A DNA stretch of 64,000 nt from Oceanobacillus zhaokaii (GCF_003352005.1 NZ_CP024848.1:1931001-1995000), one strand, 5' to 3'. Positions 45,205-53,577 are shown, counted from the stretch's first letter. Numbers and translations: made by a program. Notes: a model not told the origin generated them from the sequence alone.

Positions 45205-45417
45205 ATGAATGTTTTTATGTATAATGACAGGCAATTCCCAGGCATTGGTTTAGGTGGACCAGGTTCAGGTTTTGGATTTGCACCAGGACTAGGGTTTGGA
45301 GGCCCAGGGTTTGGATTTGGTTATCCGCACTACCACCATCATTATCCTTACTACCACTACCCTTATTACCACCATCACTATCCTTATTACCACCATCACT
45401 ACCCTTACCACCATTAA
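45205..45417 (+). CDS. Gly-rich then His/Tyr-rich small protein, probable spore coat or surface protein
   Basis: The 70-residue product has a Gly/Phe/Pro half (GLGGPGSGFGFAPGLGFG) and a tail of HYHHHYPYYHYPYYHHHYP repeats. The codons are ordered in a 15-30 base tandem repeat (45326-45412). Such Tyr/His-rich tails occur in Bacillus spore coat proteins, where they are cross-linked or bind metal. GAGGAG touches the ATG at 45205, so the ATG at 45217 (66 residues) is possible too. It is followed by a terminator. Confidence 0.65.
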   Translation: MNVFMYNDRQFPGIGLGGPGSGFGFAPGLGFGGPGFGFGYPHYHHHYPYYHYPYYHHHYPYYHHHYPYHH

Positions 45418-45468
45418 TAAAATTAGCTTATAATAAATTCTAAATAAAATATTGATTAAGGTACTCTG

Positions 45469-45509
45469 AAACAGGCTGTTTCCACAATAGTAGAAAATGC
45501 CTGTTTTTT
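45469..45509 (+). terminator. Terminator of the Gly/His/Tyr gene
   Basis: AAACAGGC (45469-45476) pairs with GCCTGTTT (45499-45506), and the T run continues. Confidence 0.8.
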
Positions 45510-45687
45510 GTTAGATGTTGAAGTAACTGCAAACCAGATGAGTAAGCTGAATCAATTAAAAGTGTTGCTGATAATATGAGTTTGTATGAAATATGCCAAA
45601 TATTAAACAATAAAATTATTTCAACTAAAAGGTCGATGCTTAAAAATAAGGCATCGTCTATTTATGGTCTAATTTCCGAAATAGATT

Positions 45688-45758
45688 GTGATGAATTGTA
45701 CTTAAACTATCGGGTGCAATAGTTAAACAAAAGATCATCGTTGTAGATGATTTTTTTC
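45688..45758. repeat. Hairpin repeat, A type, with terminator
   Basis: TACTTAAACTATCGGGTGCAATAGTT has perfect AACTAT/ATAGTT arms. It is followed by AAGATCATCGTTGTAGATGATTTTTTT, a terminator hairpin. No intact gene lies between 45510 and this repeat. Confidence 0.87.
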
Positions 45759-45800
45759 TTGTGTCTAGCCTATCAGAAAATTATGTTATTATTAATTCAC

Positions 45801-45830
45801 CTTACTAAACTGGGTATATTAGTTGAATAC
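45801..45830. repeat. Hairpin repeat, B-like
   Basis: TTACTAAACTGGGTATATTAGTTG keeps the arms ACTAA/TTAGT but has a changed loop. It lies 63 bases before the PhzF-family start. The GAAAATTATGTTATTATTAA stretch before it matches the A-B spacers at 57245, 58029 and 62191. Confidence 0.65.
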
Positions 45831-45892
45831 TAAAATTAATGGTAAGATAAAGGTTATATACATAATTCTGGAATTTATGGGGGAATTATCTC

Positions 45893-46786
45893 GTGAAATC
45901 GGTAAAGGTTTATCATTATGATGCTTTTAGTAAAGAACCCAATAAAGGGAATCCAGCAGGGGTTGTTTTAAATGGAAATGACTTAACAGATAGGGAAATG
46001 CAAGAAGTTGCTCTAAAAGTAGGATTTAATGAAACAGCTTTTCCAGTTAAATCTGAGATCGCTGACCTTAGAATACGGTATTTTACGCCGGGTCACGAAA
46101 TGAGCCTTTGTGGGCACGCAACAATGGCAACTGTGTACGCTTTAAAAACGACAGGGTTATTAGGGGATAAAACGGATTTTACAATCGAAACAAAAGCAGG
46201 TGTTTTACCAATAAAGATTGGTTCAACTACTGATAATAAAACATACATAACTATGAAACAGGCTTCACCACTGTTTAAAGATTATAAAGGTTCTACCGAA
46301 GACTTAGCTAACTCAATAGGAATAACAAAAGAGGATATTGATGATAAATTACCGATTCTATATGGCAGTACAGGAACTTGGACACTTTTAATTCCAATAA
46401 AAACACTTGCTGCCTTTAAAAAAATGAAACCAAATAATAAGTTATTTCCTAAAATATTAAAAGAAATGCCAACGGCATCAATTCACCCATTTTGTTTAGA
46501 AACCTATGATCCTGATGCTAATATGCACGCTCGACACTTCTCTTCACCTTTCTCAGGTACAATAGAGGATGCAGTTACGGGGACTGCTTCAGGGGTAATG
46601 GGAGCATATTTTGCAAAATTTATAAAAAGAAATATTGAAGAATCTCTAAACCTTGTAGTAGAACAGGGCCAGGAAATTGATAAGGATGGTCGGGTATTGG
46701 TAAACGTATCTATGGCACAGAAAAAATTAAAAATAGAGATTACAGGAAATGCAGTATATGTTGATGAATTTGAAGTGACAATATAA
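45893..46786 (+). CDS. PhzF family isomerase/epimerase
   Basis: The 297-residue protein has the two-fold diaminopimelate-epimerase-like fold of PhzF proteins: [19 protein letters not shown], then NETAFPVKS with the catalytic Glu, [19 protein letters not shown], and in the second half [26 protein letters not shown]. Most members isomerise unknown small metabolites. The GTG start follows GGGGG by the usual distance. It is a single-gene unit. Confidence 0.92.
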   Translation: MKSVKVYHYDAFSKEPNKGNPAGVVLNGNDLTDREMQEVALKVGFNETAFPVKSEIADLRIRYFTPGHEMSLCGHATMATVYALKTTGLLGDKTDFTIETKAGVLPIKIGSTTDNKTYITMKQASPLFKDYKGSTEDLANSIGITKEDIDDKLPILYGSTGTWTLLIPIKTLAAFKKMKPNNKLFPKILKEMPTASIHPFCLETYDPDANMHARHFSSPFSGTIEDAVTGTASGVMGAYFAKFIKRNIEESLNLVVEQGQEIDKDGRVLVNVSMAQKKLKIEITGNAVYVDEFEVTI

Positions 46787-46837
46787 TATTGCAATTTTTT
46801 ATCCAATCGCTGTTTTAGTTTGTGAAGAAGTAGAAAT

Positions 46838-46971
46838 ACATTGTCCACCTCTGAAGTCTTACCAGATGGGCGAGTTAGGTTATATGAAAATTGGAAATGG
46901 CTTGATTTGGAAGCTACTGAGGGAAATTCAATTATTGGACGTATTAAATTATTCTTATTGCACTCCCATGA
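46838..46971 (+). pseudogene. Gene tail interrupted at the 392-base element
   Basis: A frame reads STSEVLPDGRVRLYENWKWL followed by DLEATEGNSIIGRIKLFLL and then runs nine bases into the 392-base element, where it stops. It has no start codon and looks like the internal part of a small protein whose end was lost when the element joined at 46962. Family not recognised. Confidence 0.45.
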
Positions 46972-47353
46972 AAATTAAAAAAGCTTAAAAAAGAAAAATG
47001 AGCATAACAAAATGGACCCATTAAAAACGCTTTTTAAAAAAAGGCTGAGCCTCTAAGAGTAGTATCATTATAGTATTGGATTGAAAAATAAAAGCATCAT
47101 CCTTCTCGTTAGAATTAAAAGGCAAGGCTGGTGCAACCAATCAAAAAGGATTAATCTCCCATAAGTGCTACCCATACAGGGCGCGACAGTCTGTGATGCA
47201 CCGAGATCGTTGGAGTCAGACTAACGGACGGGCTCTATGGCACCATAGTTCATCGACCTTCTTCGCCAGCCGTACAAACAGTATAGACAGTGGTATACAT
47301 TTTCATTCTCTGTGGTGTAGCGTTAGTCTTGCGCTACATGTATGACTAACGGG
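46962..47353. repeat. 392-base duplicated element, copy 2
   Basis: Read base by base it is identical with 30107-30498. It ends at the same CTAACGGG but continues into an A-type right arm instead of the B-type one of copy 1. Confidence 0.92.
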
Positions 47354-47398
47354 TGCGTTAATTCAAGAAGGATTAACGCTATTTTACGTAGAAGATAT
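47346..47398. repeat. Hairpin repeat, A type with the shared right arm
   Basis: CTAACGGGTGCGTTAATTCA continues with the common right arm to ACGTAGAAG, where GCGTTAAT and ATTAACGC form a second hairpin. A worn B (CCAACGGCTCAG) follows. Confidence 0.88.
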
Positions 47399-47491
47399 TT
47401 TACCAACGGCTCAGAATACTTTAAAAATGAAGACTGCACTTGTATATCGAATTAATGAGTAAAAATTCTTGTCCTAATTAGGGGGATATAA

Positions 47492-47683
47492 TTGGATAAA
47501 AAGTTAATCGGATATGCTGTAAGTTCTTTCGGATTAGGTATTTTAATAAGTGCAATAATTTACCCTATGGGTTATTTGGAATCAGTCATTGTATATCGTA
47601 CTATGACTTTTATTGGAACAGCTTTAATTGTTCTTGGATTATTTATTCGTCCCACAGTTAAAAAGAAGGAAAACCGAAATTGA
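47492..47683 (+). CDS. Small membrane protein (63 residues)
   Basis: Two hydrophobic segments (about 5-25 and 33-53) and a basic tail (KKKENRN). The TTG start follows GGGGG. No family recognised. It lies between two A repeats that share the same right arm. Confidence 0.72.
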   Translation: MDKKLIGYAVSSFGLGILISAIIYPMGYLESVIVYRTMTFIGTALIVLGLFIRPTVKKKENRN

Positions 47684-47699
47684 GTAATTACTACTAATA

Positions 47700-47806
47700 T
47701 TGTGAAGGAATGTACTTAAACTAATTGGTGCGTTAATTCAAGAAGGATTAACGCTATTTTACGTAGAAGATATTGTACTTAAGGGGTAGGTTAATTGCAG
47801 AACGAG
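47700..47806. repeat. Hairpin repeats A then B, complete unit
   Basis: TGTGAAGGAATGTACTTAAA leads into CTAATTGGTGCG and the common right arm. TACTTAAGGGGTAGGTTAATTG is the B core. This is the fullest single example of the element (lead-in, A, arm, B). Confidence 0.9.
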
Positions 47807-47868
47807 GTATTTTTGAAGATGTATTGAAATAGTTATTAATACATTATATTTTTTTCGGGGGAGTTAAG

Positions 47869-48198
47869 TTGAAGAAAATAATCACTTTATTATTTACAAT
47901 AATACTTTTAACAGCTTGTTCGGAGACTACCAACAATGATTATAAATTTAGTGGAGAAAGTGAACATTGGGAAGCTGAATACGCCTATAAAGGAACAGAA
48001 AAATGGGGAGGGAAAGACGGAAGAGAAACTTATTCGAACGAAGATAGCTATGAGTTTATATTAAAATATAAAGATTCTTTAGAAGAGCTGTCTTCATTAC
48101 AAAAACTTGAATACTCGTATGAAGCCGATAGTAGTAGAGGGGATAGCACTGAAGAGTTTACGGAACCCCCATCATCAGTAACATATAGGGGGAATTAA
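47869..48198 (+). CDS. Small lipoprotein of unknown function
   Basis: The 109-residue protein has a lipoprotein signal (LLFTIILLTACSET, Cys at 17) and an acidic, Tyr/Ser-rich mature part (WEAEYAYKGTEKWGGKDGRE) resembling small YxeA- or beta-sandwich-type lipoproteins. The end SVTYRGN is probably close to natural. TTG start with GGGGGAG upstream. One base separates it from the next gene, so the two are coupled. Confidence 0.72.
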   Translation: MKKIITLLFTIILLTACSETTNNDYKFSGESEHWEAEYAYKGTEKWGGKDGRETYSNEDSYEFILKYKDSLEELSSLQKLEYSYEADSSRGDSTEEFTEPPSSVTYRGN

Positions 48199-48199
48199 A

Positions 48200-48544
48200 A
48201 TGGGCAATCAGAATTATTCGATGGAATTAAATATCATAAAAAAAGAATTCAAAATAGAATTTAGAGGAAGTTTCTCTCAACAACAAACTACAAACTTTTT
48301 AAATGACTATAACAAACATATTGGCTCTATAACCCCCAGTGACTATACATTGGTTTTGGGTAAAAGAGAGATGAAAGTTTTAACACAAGAAGTAGGTTCT
48401 ATTTTAGAAAGTGCCTTCGAGTTATATGAAAACACAGGATTTAAAAAAGTACAAATTGAAATTTCAGAGAGTCCAGTCGTAAAAATGCAACTAAACCGGA
48501 TTTTAAAAAAGACTAGTTTAAATGCGGAATTTACAGAAGCATAA
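48200..48544 (+). CDS. Unknown cytoplasmic protein (114 residues)
   Basis: Predicted alpha/beta alternation (ELNIIKKEFKIEFRGSFSQQQ, YTLVLGKREMKVLTQEVGSILESAFELY, KVQIEISESPVVKMQLNRILK) recalls a STAS/SpoIIAA-like or Sec14-like fold, but no signature is decisive. The ATG follows TAGGGGG. It is encoded directly after a lipoprotein gene and ends at a terminator shared with the convergent HxlR gene. Confidence 0.68.
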   Translation: MGNQNYSMELNIIKKEFKIEFRGSFSQQQTTNFLNDYNKHIGSITPSDYTLVLGKREMKVLTQEVGSILESAFELYENTGFKKVQIEISESPVVKMQLNRILKKTSLNAEFTEA

Positions 48545-48580
48545 ATAAGAAGGCTGTCTACTAGGACTACCTTCTTATTT
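48543..48580. terminator. Bidirectional terminator
   Basis: AAATAAGAAGG (48543-48553) pairs with CCTTCTTATTT (48570-48580) between convergent genes. Confidence 0.85.
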
Positions 48581-48926
48581 AGTTATTATTTTGATTTAAT
48601 TTCTGCCTTTTATGCATAGTATGCCTAGTTCCCCAGTCATGCATGGCTTCTAAAATTGGTTCCAGACTTTTTCCATATTCTGTAATAGAATATTCCACTT
48701 TGGGAGGAACTTGCGCGTATACCACGCGATTAATAATATCCTCGTCTTCCAGTTCTCGTAACTGCTTCGTTAACATCTTTTGTGTAATGCCAGGCATGCT
48801 TCGTTTCAATTCATTGAAACGTTTAGTACCTTCCTGTAGTAAATGTAATAAAATAATTGGTTTCCACTTACCAACTAATATGCCTAAAGCATCCTCCACG
48901 CGACAATATTCTGGTATCTTCTCCAT
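48579..48926 (-). CDS. HxlR-family transcriptional regulator
   Basis: The 115-residue winged-helix protein has the family pattern [58 protein letters not shown] and the wing [14 protein letters not shown]. Members with an N-terminal Cys (here C8) often sense electrophiles or quinones, like YodB and HypR. It is divergent from the monooxygenase operon and probably controls it. AGGAGGGATTAG precedes the ATG on the minus strand. Confidence 0.93.
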   Translation of the reverse strand: MEKIPEYCRVEDALGILVGKWKPIILLHLLQEGTKRFNELKRSMPGITQKMLTKQLRELEDEDIINRVVYAQVPPKVEYSITEYGKSLEPILEAMHDWGTRHTMHKRQKLNQNNN

Positions 48927-48938
48927 CTAATCCCTCCT

Positions 48939-48958
48939 TAGTATCCTTTTGCATACTA
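48939..48958. promoter_or_regulatory. Candidate HxlR operator
   Basis: TAGTAT and ATACTA flank eight bases, in the divergent promoter region and overlapping the ribosome site side of the HxlR gene. A related AGTGCGTACT lies at 48970-48979. Confidence 0.45.
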
Positions 48959-48978
48959 TACCACTTATTAGTGCGTAC

Positions 48979-49007
48979 TTACACATAAGATTTCTATAAT
49001 CTATAAT
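48979..49007 (+). promoter_or_regulatory. Promoter of the monooxygenase operon
   Basis: TTACAC (48979-48984), 17 bases, TATAAT (49002-49007), 39 bases before the first start codon. Confidence 0.55.
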
Positions 49008-49045
49008 AGCATTGTAAAGCAATAATTGAAAGGGGGAAAATTAAC

Positions 49046-50107
49046 ATGGAAGAATTTCGTATAAACAAAAATAATGGTATGGAAATTGGATTATATACAT
49101 TAGGCGATCATGTTTCAGATCCAAGCACTGGGAAAATAATGAGCGAACACAGTCGAATGAAAGAAATGGTTGCCATGGCAAAGCTTGCAGAAGATGCAGG
49201 GCTTGATGTATATGGTGTTGGAGAAAGTCACCAAAAACATTTTATCGCCTCATCAACTCCCACCATTCTTGCAGCAATAGCTTCAGAAACAGAGAAGATA
49301 AAACTGATTAGTTCCTCGACCGTTTTAAGTGCAGATGATCCAGTTCGTGTATATGAGCAATTTTCAACCTTGGATTTACTCTCCGACGGTCGTGCCGAAA
49401 TCATTACGGGACGTGGCTCCAGATATGGAGTTTATGAATTATTTGGTTATGATATGAAAGACTTTGAGGAACTGTTCGAAGAGAAAATCGATCTTCTATT
49501 GAAATTAAATAGTGAGCAGCAAATTACTTGGAGTGGTAAATTCCGTCCAGCCTTAAACGAAGCAGAGATCTTCCCGAAACCACTTTCCGGGAAACTGCCA
49601 ATTTGGCGGGCTGTAGGAGGAAAACCAGCCAGCGCAATCAAAGCGGGAAAAATAGGGATGCCGATGCACTTAGCTGCTCTATATGGAGCTTCCAGTGTGT
49701 TTAAACATACTGTTGACGCCTATCGAAGAACTGCTACAGAGGCTGGGTTTGACACTGCCAAGCTGCCTGTGGCGATGGCAACCATGATGTATTTGCATAA
49801 AGACTCTCAAACCGCTCTTAAAGAATACTATCCGTACCTTAATAATACGTTTACACAATTGCGTGGAACTCCTTTTCCTAAAGATAGATATGCGGAAGCG
49901 ACAAGTGTGAAAAACGCCATCATGGTTGGAAGTCCACAGCAAATTATTGAAAAGATACTGTATCAATATGAGTTGTATGGACATCAGCGTTTTATTGTAC
50001 AAATTGACCATGGAAACATGCCGTTTAATAAAATACAAGAAATGATTGAGATGTTTGCAACAGAGGTCGTTCCGGCTATACGTAAAGCGACAAAAGGCAG
50101 TAATTAA
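49046..50107 (+). CDS. Luciferase-like FMN-dependent monooxygenase (first paralogue)
   Basis: The 353-residue TIM-barrel protein belongs to the bacterial luciferase-like monooxygenase superfamily, which oxidises organic substrates with reduced FMN. Family features include GLDVYGVGESHQKHF, KIKLISSSTVLSADDPVRVYEQFSTLDLLSDGRAEIITGRGS and the C-terminal MVGSPQQIIEKILYQYELYGHQR. GAAAGGGGG precedes the ATG. It is the first gene of an operon with a paralogue and an FMN reductase. The substrate is unknown. Confidence 0.92.
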   Translation: MEEFRINKNNGMEIGLYTLGDHVSDPSTGKIMSEHSRMKEMVAMAKLAEDAGLDVYGVGESHQKHFIASSTPTILAAIASETEKIKLISSSTVLSADDPVRVYEQFSTLDLLSDGRAEIITGRGSRYGVYELFGYDMKDFEELFEEKIDLLLKLNSEQQITWSGKFRPALNEAEIFPKPLSGKLPIWRAVGGKPASAIKAGKIGMPMHLAALYGASSVFKHTVDAYRRTATEAGFDTAKLPVAMATMMYLHKDSQTALKEYYPYLNNTFTQLRGTPFPKDRYAEATSVKNAIMVGSPQQIIEKILYQYELYGHQRFIVQIDHGNMPFNKIQEMIEMFATEVVPAIRKATKGSN

Positions 50108-50138
50108 ATTATTTACAAAAAGAAAGGTTGAGAAATAA

Positions 50139-51197
50139 ATGGAAAAATATCGTATCAATCCTAGCAAAGGGTTGGAATTTGGAATATATACATTGGGGGA
50201 TCATATCCCAGACCCGCATACAGGAGAGCGTATCTCTGCTGAACAACGGATCCATGAAATAATAGAACTAGCTAAGATAGCCGAGCAGGCAGGTATTGAT
50301 TTCTTTAGTGTAGGGGAGAGTCATCAGGAGTATTTTGCAACACAGGCACATTCTGTTGTCTTGTCAGCAATTGCACAAGCAACGGAGAAAATTAAAATCG
50401 CAAGCTCTTCTACAATTATCAGTACATCAGATCCGGTCCGGGTATATGAGGATTTCGCGACTATTGACCTGATTTCAAAAGGACGTACGGAGATAATTGC
50501 CGGCCGGGCATCAAGAGTGGGGCTCTTTGACTTATTAGGCTACAATCTTCGCGACTATGAAGAGTTGTTTGAAGAAAAGTTTGAGCTACTATTAAAAATC
50601 AATGAAGAGAAAATTGTAAATTGGAGTGGACAGTTTAGGGCTCCTTTAAGAAATGCAGAAGTTATTCCACGTCCGCAAAGCGGTTCGATGCCGATTTGGC
50701 GTGCAGTTGGTGGACCGCCTGCAAGTGCAATAAAAGCGGGTTATGCTGGTGTTCCAATGTTCTTGGCTAATTTGGGAGGACCGGCAACTAGTTTTAAATT
50801 CTCAGTTGATGCATACCGTGAGGCTGCAAAACAGAACGGCTTTGATCCAGCACAACTTCCTATCTCCACTGCTGGATTCTTCTATGCGGCTGAAACGACA
50901 CAACAAGCACAGAAAGAGGCATATCCTCACGTTAACCAAGGGATGAAACTAATTAATGGACGAGGTTATCCAAAGCAGCAATTTGCACAGGGCGCCGATA
51001 CAAGAGACGTTATGAATGTCGGCAGTCCGCAGCAAATCATTGAAAAAATACTATATCAGCATGAATTATTTGGACATCAGCGTTATATTGGTCAAATGGA
51101 TTTCGGTGGTGTCCCATTTGATAAATTAATGAAAAATATTGAGTTGATCGGTAATGAAATTTTACCGGCAATCAAAAAATATACTGCAAAGAAATAG
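50139..51197 (+). CDS. Luciferase-like FMN-dependent monooxygenase (second paralogue)
   Basis: The 352-residue protein is collinear with the preceding one over its whole length (DHIPDPHTGERIS versus DHVSDPSTGKIMS, VGSPQQIIEKILYQHELFGHQR), so the pair is an old tandem duplication. GIDFFSVGESHQEYF and TSDPVRVYEDFATIDLISKGRTEIIAGRAS mark the flavin-binding barrel. AGAAAGG lies before the ATG, 31 bases after the first paralogue. The two may form a heterodimer, as luciferase subunits do. Confidence 0.92.
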   Translation: MEKYRINPSKGLEFGIYTLGDHIPDPHTGERISAEQRIHEIIELAKIAEQAGIDFFSVGESHQEYFATQAHSVVLSAIAQATEKIKIASSSTIISTSDPVRVYEDFATIDLISKGRTEIIAGRASRVGLFDLLGYNLRDYEELFEEKFELLLKINEEKIVNWSGQFRAPLRNAEVIPRPQSGSMPIWRAVGGPPASAIKAGYAGVPMFLANLGGPATSFKFSVDAYREAAKQNGFDPAQLPISTAGFFYAAETTQQAQKEAYPHVNQGMKLINGRGYPKQQFAQGADTRDVMNVGSPQQIIEKILYQHELFGHQRYIGQMDFGGVPFDKLMKNIELIGNEILPAIKKYTAKK

Positions 51198-51208
51198 GAG
51201 TTGAGAAT

Positions 51209-51775
51209 ATGAAAGTTGTACTATTATCAGGCTCGAAAGTCGGATCAAAGACAAGAACAGCAATGGATTATACGAAGAAAGCTATTACTGAAAAATATCC
51301 GGACTTAGAAACGACATTGATTGATCTAGCAGAATATGATGTGGAGTTTAGTGATGGACGTAATTATTTAGAATATGAGGGCGACACAGGATATGTAACA
51401 AAAACAATTATGGAAGCTGATGCCATTATTATTGGAACGCCTATCTTTCAAGCTTCCATACCGGCTACATTGAAGAATATATTTGATTTACTACCTGTTA
51501 ATGCACTTCAGCACAAAGTAGCCAGCATCGTAGTTACGGCTGGTTCTTCCAAGCATTATTTAATTGCCGAGAACCAATTAAAACCTATTTTGGGCTATAT
51601 GAAGGCACAAATTGTTCAGACGTATGTTTTTGTCGAAGAACAAGATTTCCATCGAAAGGAAATCACAAACGATGATGTGCTATTCCGAATTGACCGATTG
51701 GTTGAAGACACTGTTGTACTAACTGAAACCTATACAAAGATTCGTGAAGAAAAAGAGGCTGCATACGGTTTTTAA
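51209..51775 (+). CDS. NADPH-dependent FMN reductase
   Basis: The 188-residue flavodoxin-like protein has the phosphate loop LSGSKVGSKTRTAMDY, TPIFQASIPATLKNIFDLLP and VVTAGSSKHYLIAENQLKPIL, as in SsuE-type reductases. It most likely supplies reduced FMN to the two monooxygenases encoded directly upstream, 11 bases away. AGGAGTTGAG precedes the ATG. Confidence 0.93.
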   Translation: MKVVLLSGSKVGSKTRTAMDYTKKAITEKYPDLETTLIDLAEYDVEFSDGRNYLEYEGDTGYVTKTIMEADAIIIGTPIFQASIPATLKNIFDLLPVNALQHKVASIVVTAGSSKHYLIAENQLKPILGYMKAQIVQTYVFVEEQDFHRKEITNDDVLFRIDRLVEDTVVLTETYTKIREEKEAAYGF

Positions 51776-51865
51776 CGATTAATCGGTTATGTTAAATTAT
51801 CATTGTGGAAAAGGTAACAGCAGATATATTGTATGCGAAATAAGCTGCCAATCCACTTTGATTAC

Positions 51866-51911
51866 TAAAGACAGGGCACTTTTCCATTTGGGAAGTGTCC
51901 TGTCTTTTTTT
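51866..51911 (+). terminator. Operon terminator
   Basis: AAGACAGG pairs with CCTGTCTT, and GGACACTTCC-like inner pairing (GCACTTTTCC with GGAAGTGT) gives a long stem followed by seven Ts. Confidence 0.9.
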
Positions 51912-52022
51912 AAACTCCATAAGAGACTATGTTTTTTTGTATTTGAAAATAAGATAAAGAGGGGATTGTAAATATGAATAATTTGGACCTTAAATAAGCA
52001 AATCATTAGGGGATGATTAGAA

Positions 52023-52337
52023 ATGAAGGAATTTAAAATAAGTCATGATCGGGATAAGGCTATAAATATTTTAAGTATGAGATGGAATGGATTGATTATT
52101 TGCTTTTTGATGAATGGTCCGAAGAGATTTCAGACTATTTCATCTTCCTTAGGTATAAGCGGCAGAATGTTATCTGAAAGGTTAAAGGAATTAGTGAGGC
52201 TAGAAATTGTTAATAGAGAAATAATTCCAGAAACCCCTGTGCGAATTGAATATTCTTTGACTGAAAAGGGTTTATCCTTTAAACCTATTCTGAATGAGAT
52301 AGAGAAATGGTCAAATAAATGGGAAAGAACCAATTAA
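52023..52337 (+). CDS. HxlR-family transcriptional regulator (second)
   Basis: The 104-residue winged-helix protein shows INILSMRWNGLIICFLMNGPKRFQTISSSLGISGRMLSERLKELVRLEIV and the wing RIEYSLTEKGLSFKPIL. It lacks the N-terminal cysteine of the first HxlR gene. GGGGATGATTAGA lies before the ATG. It is separated from the monooxygenase operon by a strong terminator, so it is expressed independently. Bases 52338-52552 hold no gene. Confidence 0.9.
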   Translation: MKEFKISHDRDKAINILSMRWNGLIICFLMNGPKRFQTISSSLGISGRMLSERLKELVRLEIVNREIIPETPVRIEYSLTEKGLSFKPILNEIEKWSNKWERTN

Positions 52338-52552
52338 TACTCCTTTTTTGTACTGATGGACATTAACCAAGAATATAACTTGCGATAAGGGATAATGCAG
52401 ATTTTGGTGATTAATAATCCTATTAAAACAACTAAAAAATATTACGTGGAAGTAATAAATATTAGAGGAGTGCCATTTCATTTTTAATCTCGCATTTCCT
52501 GCCTCTCGTGAAGTCATTGCACCTTGTACTGCGCTAATATCTTTTTGAATTC

Positions 52553-52583
52553 TAAAGGGGCAGTTTAGTTCAATAAAAATAAG
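52553..52583. repeat. Hairpin repeat, B type
   Basis: ATTCTAAAGGGGCAGTTTAG followed by TTCAATAAAA, upstream of the glutamate racemase gene. Confidence 0.85.
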
Positions 52584-52653
52584 GAATAATTAACAAAAAT
52601 CTTTAGAAAATGGTTTCTAAATAAGTAATCAATAGCATTAATTTAGGAAAAGA

Positions 52654-53436
52654 GTGAAAGTAGTGAGAATAGGTTTTTTTGATTCAGGAATTGGTGGAAT
52701 GACTGTACTTCAACAAGCATTGAGAATTTTACCGAATGAAGATTACATCTATTATGCAGATACCTTACACGTTCCATATGGTGAAAAACAAAAAGAAGAG
52801 GTAAGGGAATATATTTTTAATGCAGTTGACTTTATGGCTAATCAGGGTATTAAAGCATTAGTCATTGCTTGTAATACAGCAACCAGTATCGTGGTGGATG
52901 ATCTTCGCAAAAAGTATAATTTCCCTATTTTGGGTATTGAACCAGCCGTAAAACCAGCTATTCAAAGCTGTGAGGGAAAGCAAATAAAGGTATTAGTGTT
53001 AGCGACTAATTTGACTCTCAGAGAGGAAAAGTTCCATAATCTTGTAAAAAGTATAGACCATCACGATATTGTTGAAAGCATACCACTTCCTGGTCTCGTC
53101 CAATTAGCTGAGAGTTTAGAATTTAGAGAAGAGAAAGTTGTGCCATATTTAAAGGAAAAACTATCTTCGTTTGATTTAAAGCAGTACGGATCTATTGTTC
53201 TCGGATGCACCCATTTTCCGTATTTTGAAAATAGTATAAAGAAAATATTTACTGAAGATGTGAACATTATTTCTGGAAGTATTGGAACTGCAAAGAACTT
53301 AAAACGAATTCTCGAAGCAAGGAATCAAATTAACGACGGAACAGGAGATATTTTATTTTTTAATTCTAGTTGTAAAGTTGAAAATAAAGAGACATTATCT
53401 AATTATAAAAAGTTATTGGTAATGTTAGACAGGTAA
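52654..53436 (+). CDS. murI: Glutamate racemase
   Basis: The enzyme makes D-glutamate for peptidoglycan or poly-gamma-glutamate by a two-cysteine mechanism. The 260-residue protein has the catalytic cysteines in ACNTATS (C73) and GCTHFPYF (about C185), and DSGIGGMTVLQ with PYGEK for substrate binding. The GTG at 52654 and another at 52663 are both possible starts. Located in the repeat array, it may be a second racemase in addition to a housekeeping copy elsewhere (inference). Confidence 0.93.
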   Translation: MKVVRIGFFDSGIGGMTVLQQALRILPNEDYIYYADTLHVPYGEKQKEEVREYIFNAVDFMANQGIKALVIACNTATSIVVDDLRKKYNFPILGIEPAVKPAIQSCEGKQIKVLVLATNLTLREEKFHNLVKSIDHHDIVESIPLPGLVQLAESLEFREEKVVPYLKEKLSSFDLKQYGSIVLGCTHFPYFENSIKKIFTEDVNIISGSIGTAKNLKRILEARNQINDGTGDILFFNSSCKVENKETLSNYKKLLVMLDR

Positions 53437-53509
53437 ATTCTTTAAAAAGAGGTGCTTAAATCAAAAAGATAAGTCTGTTTCGATAGCTTATTCAGAATAT
53501 GTTTGTGAA

Positions 53510-53577
53510 TTTTTATACTTAAACAAACTGGTGCTTTAGTTAAAAAGGTGATTATGTTATTAATCACCTTTTTTAAT
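53510..53577. repeat. Hairpin repeat, A type, with terminator
   Basis: ACTTAAACAAACTGGTGCTTTAGTT is followed by the terminator AAAGGTGATTA/TAATCACCTTT with Ts (53545-53573). Lead-in TGTGAATTTTTATAC lies immediately left. Confidence 0.87.
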
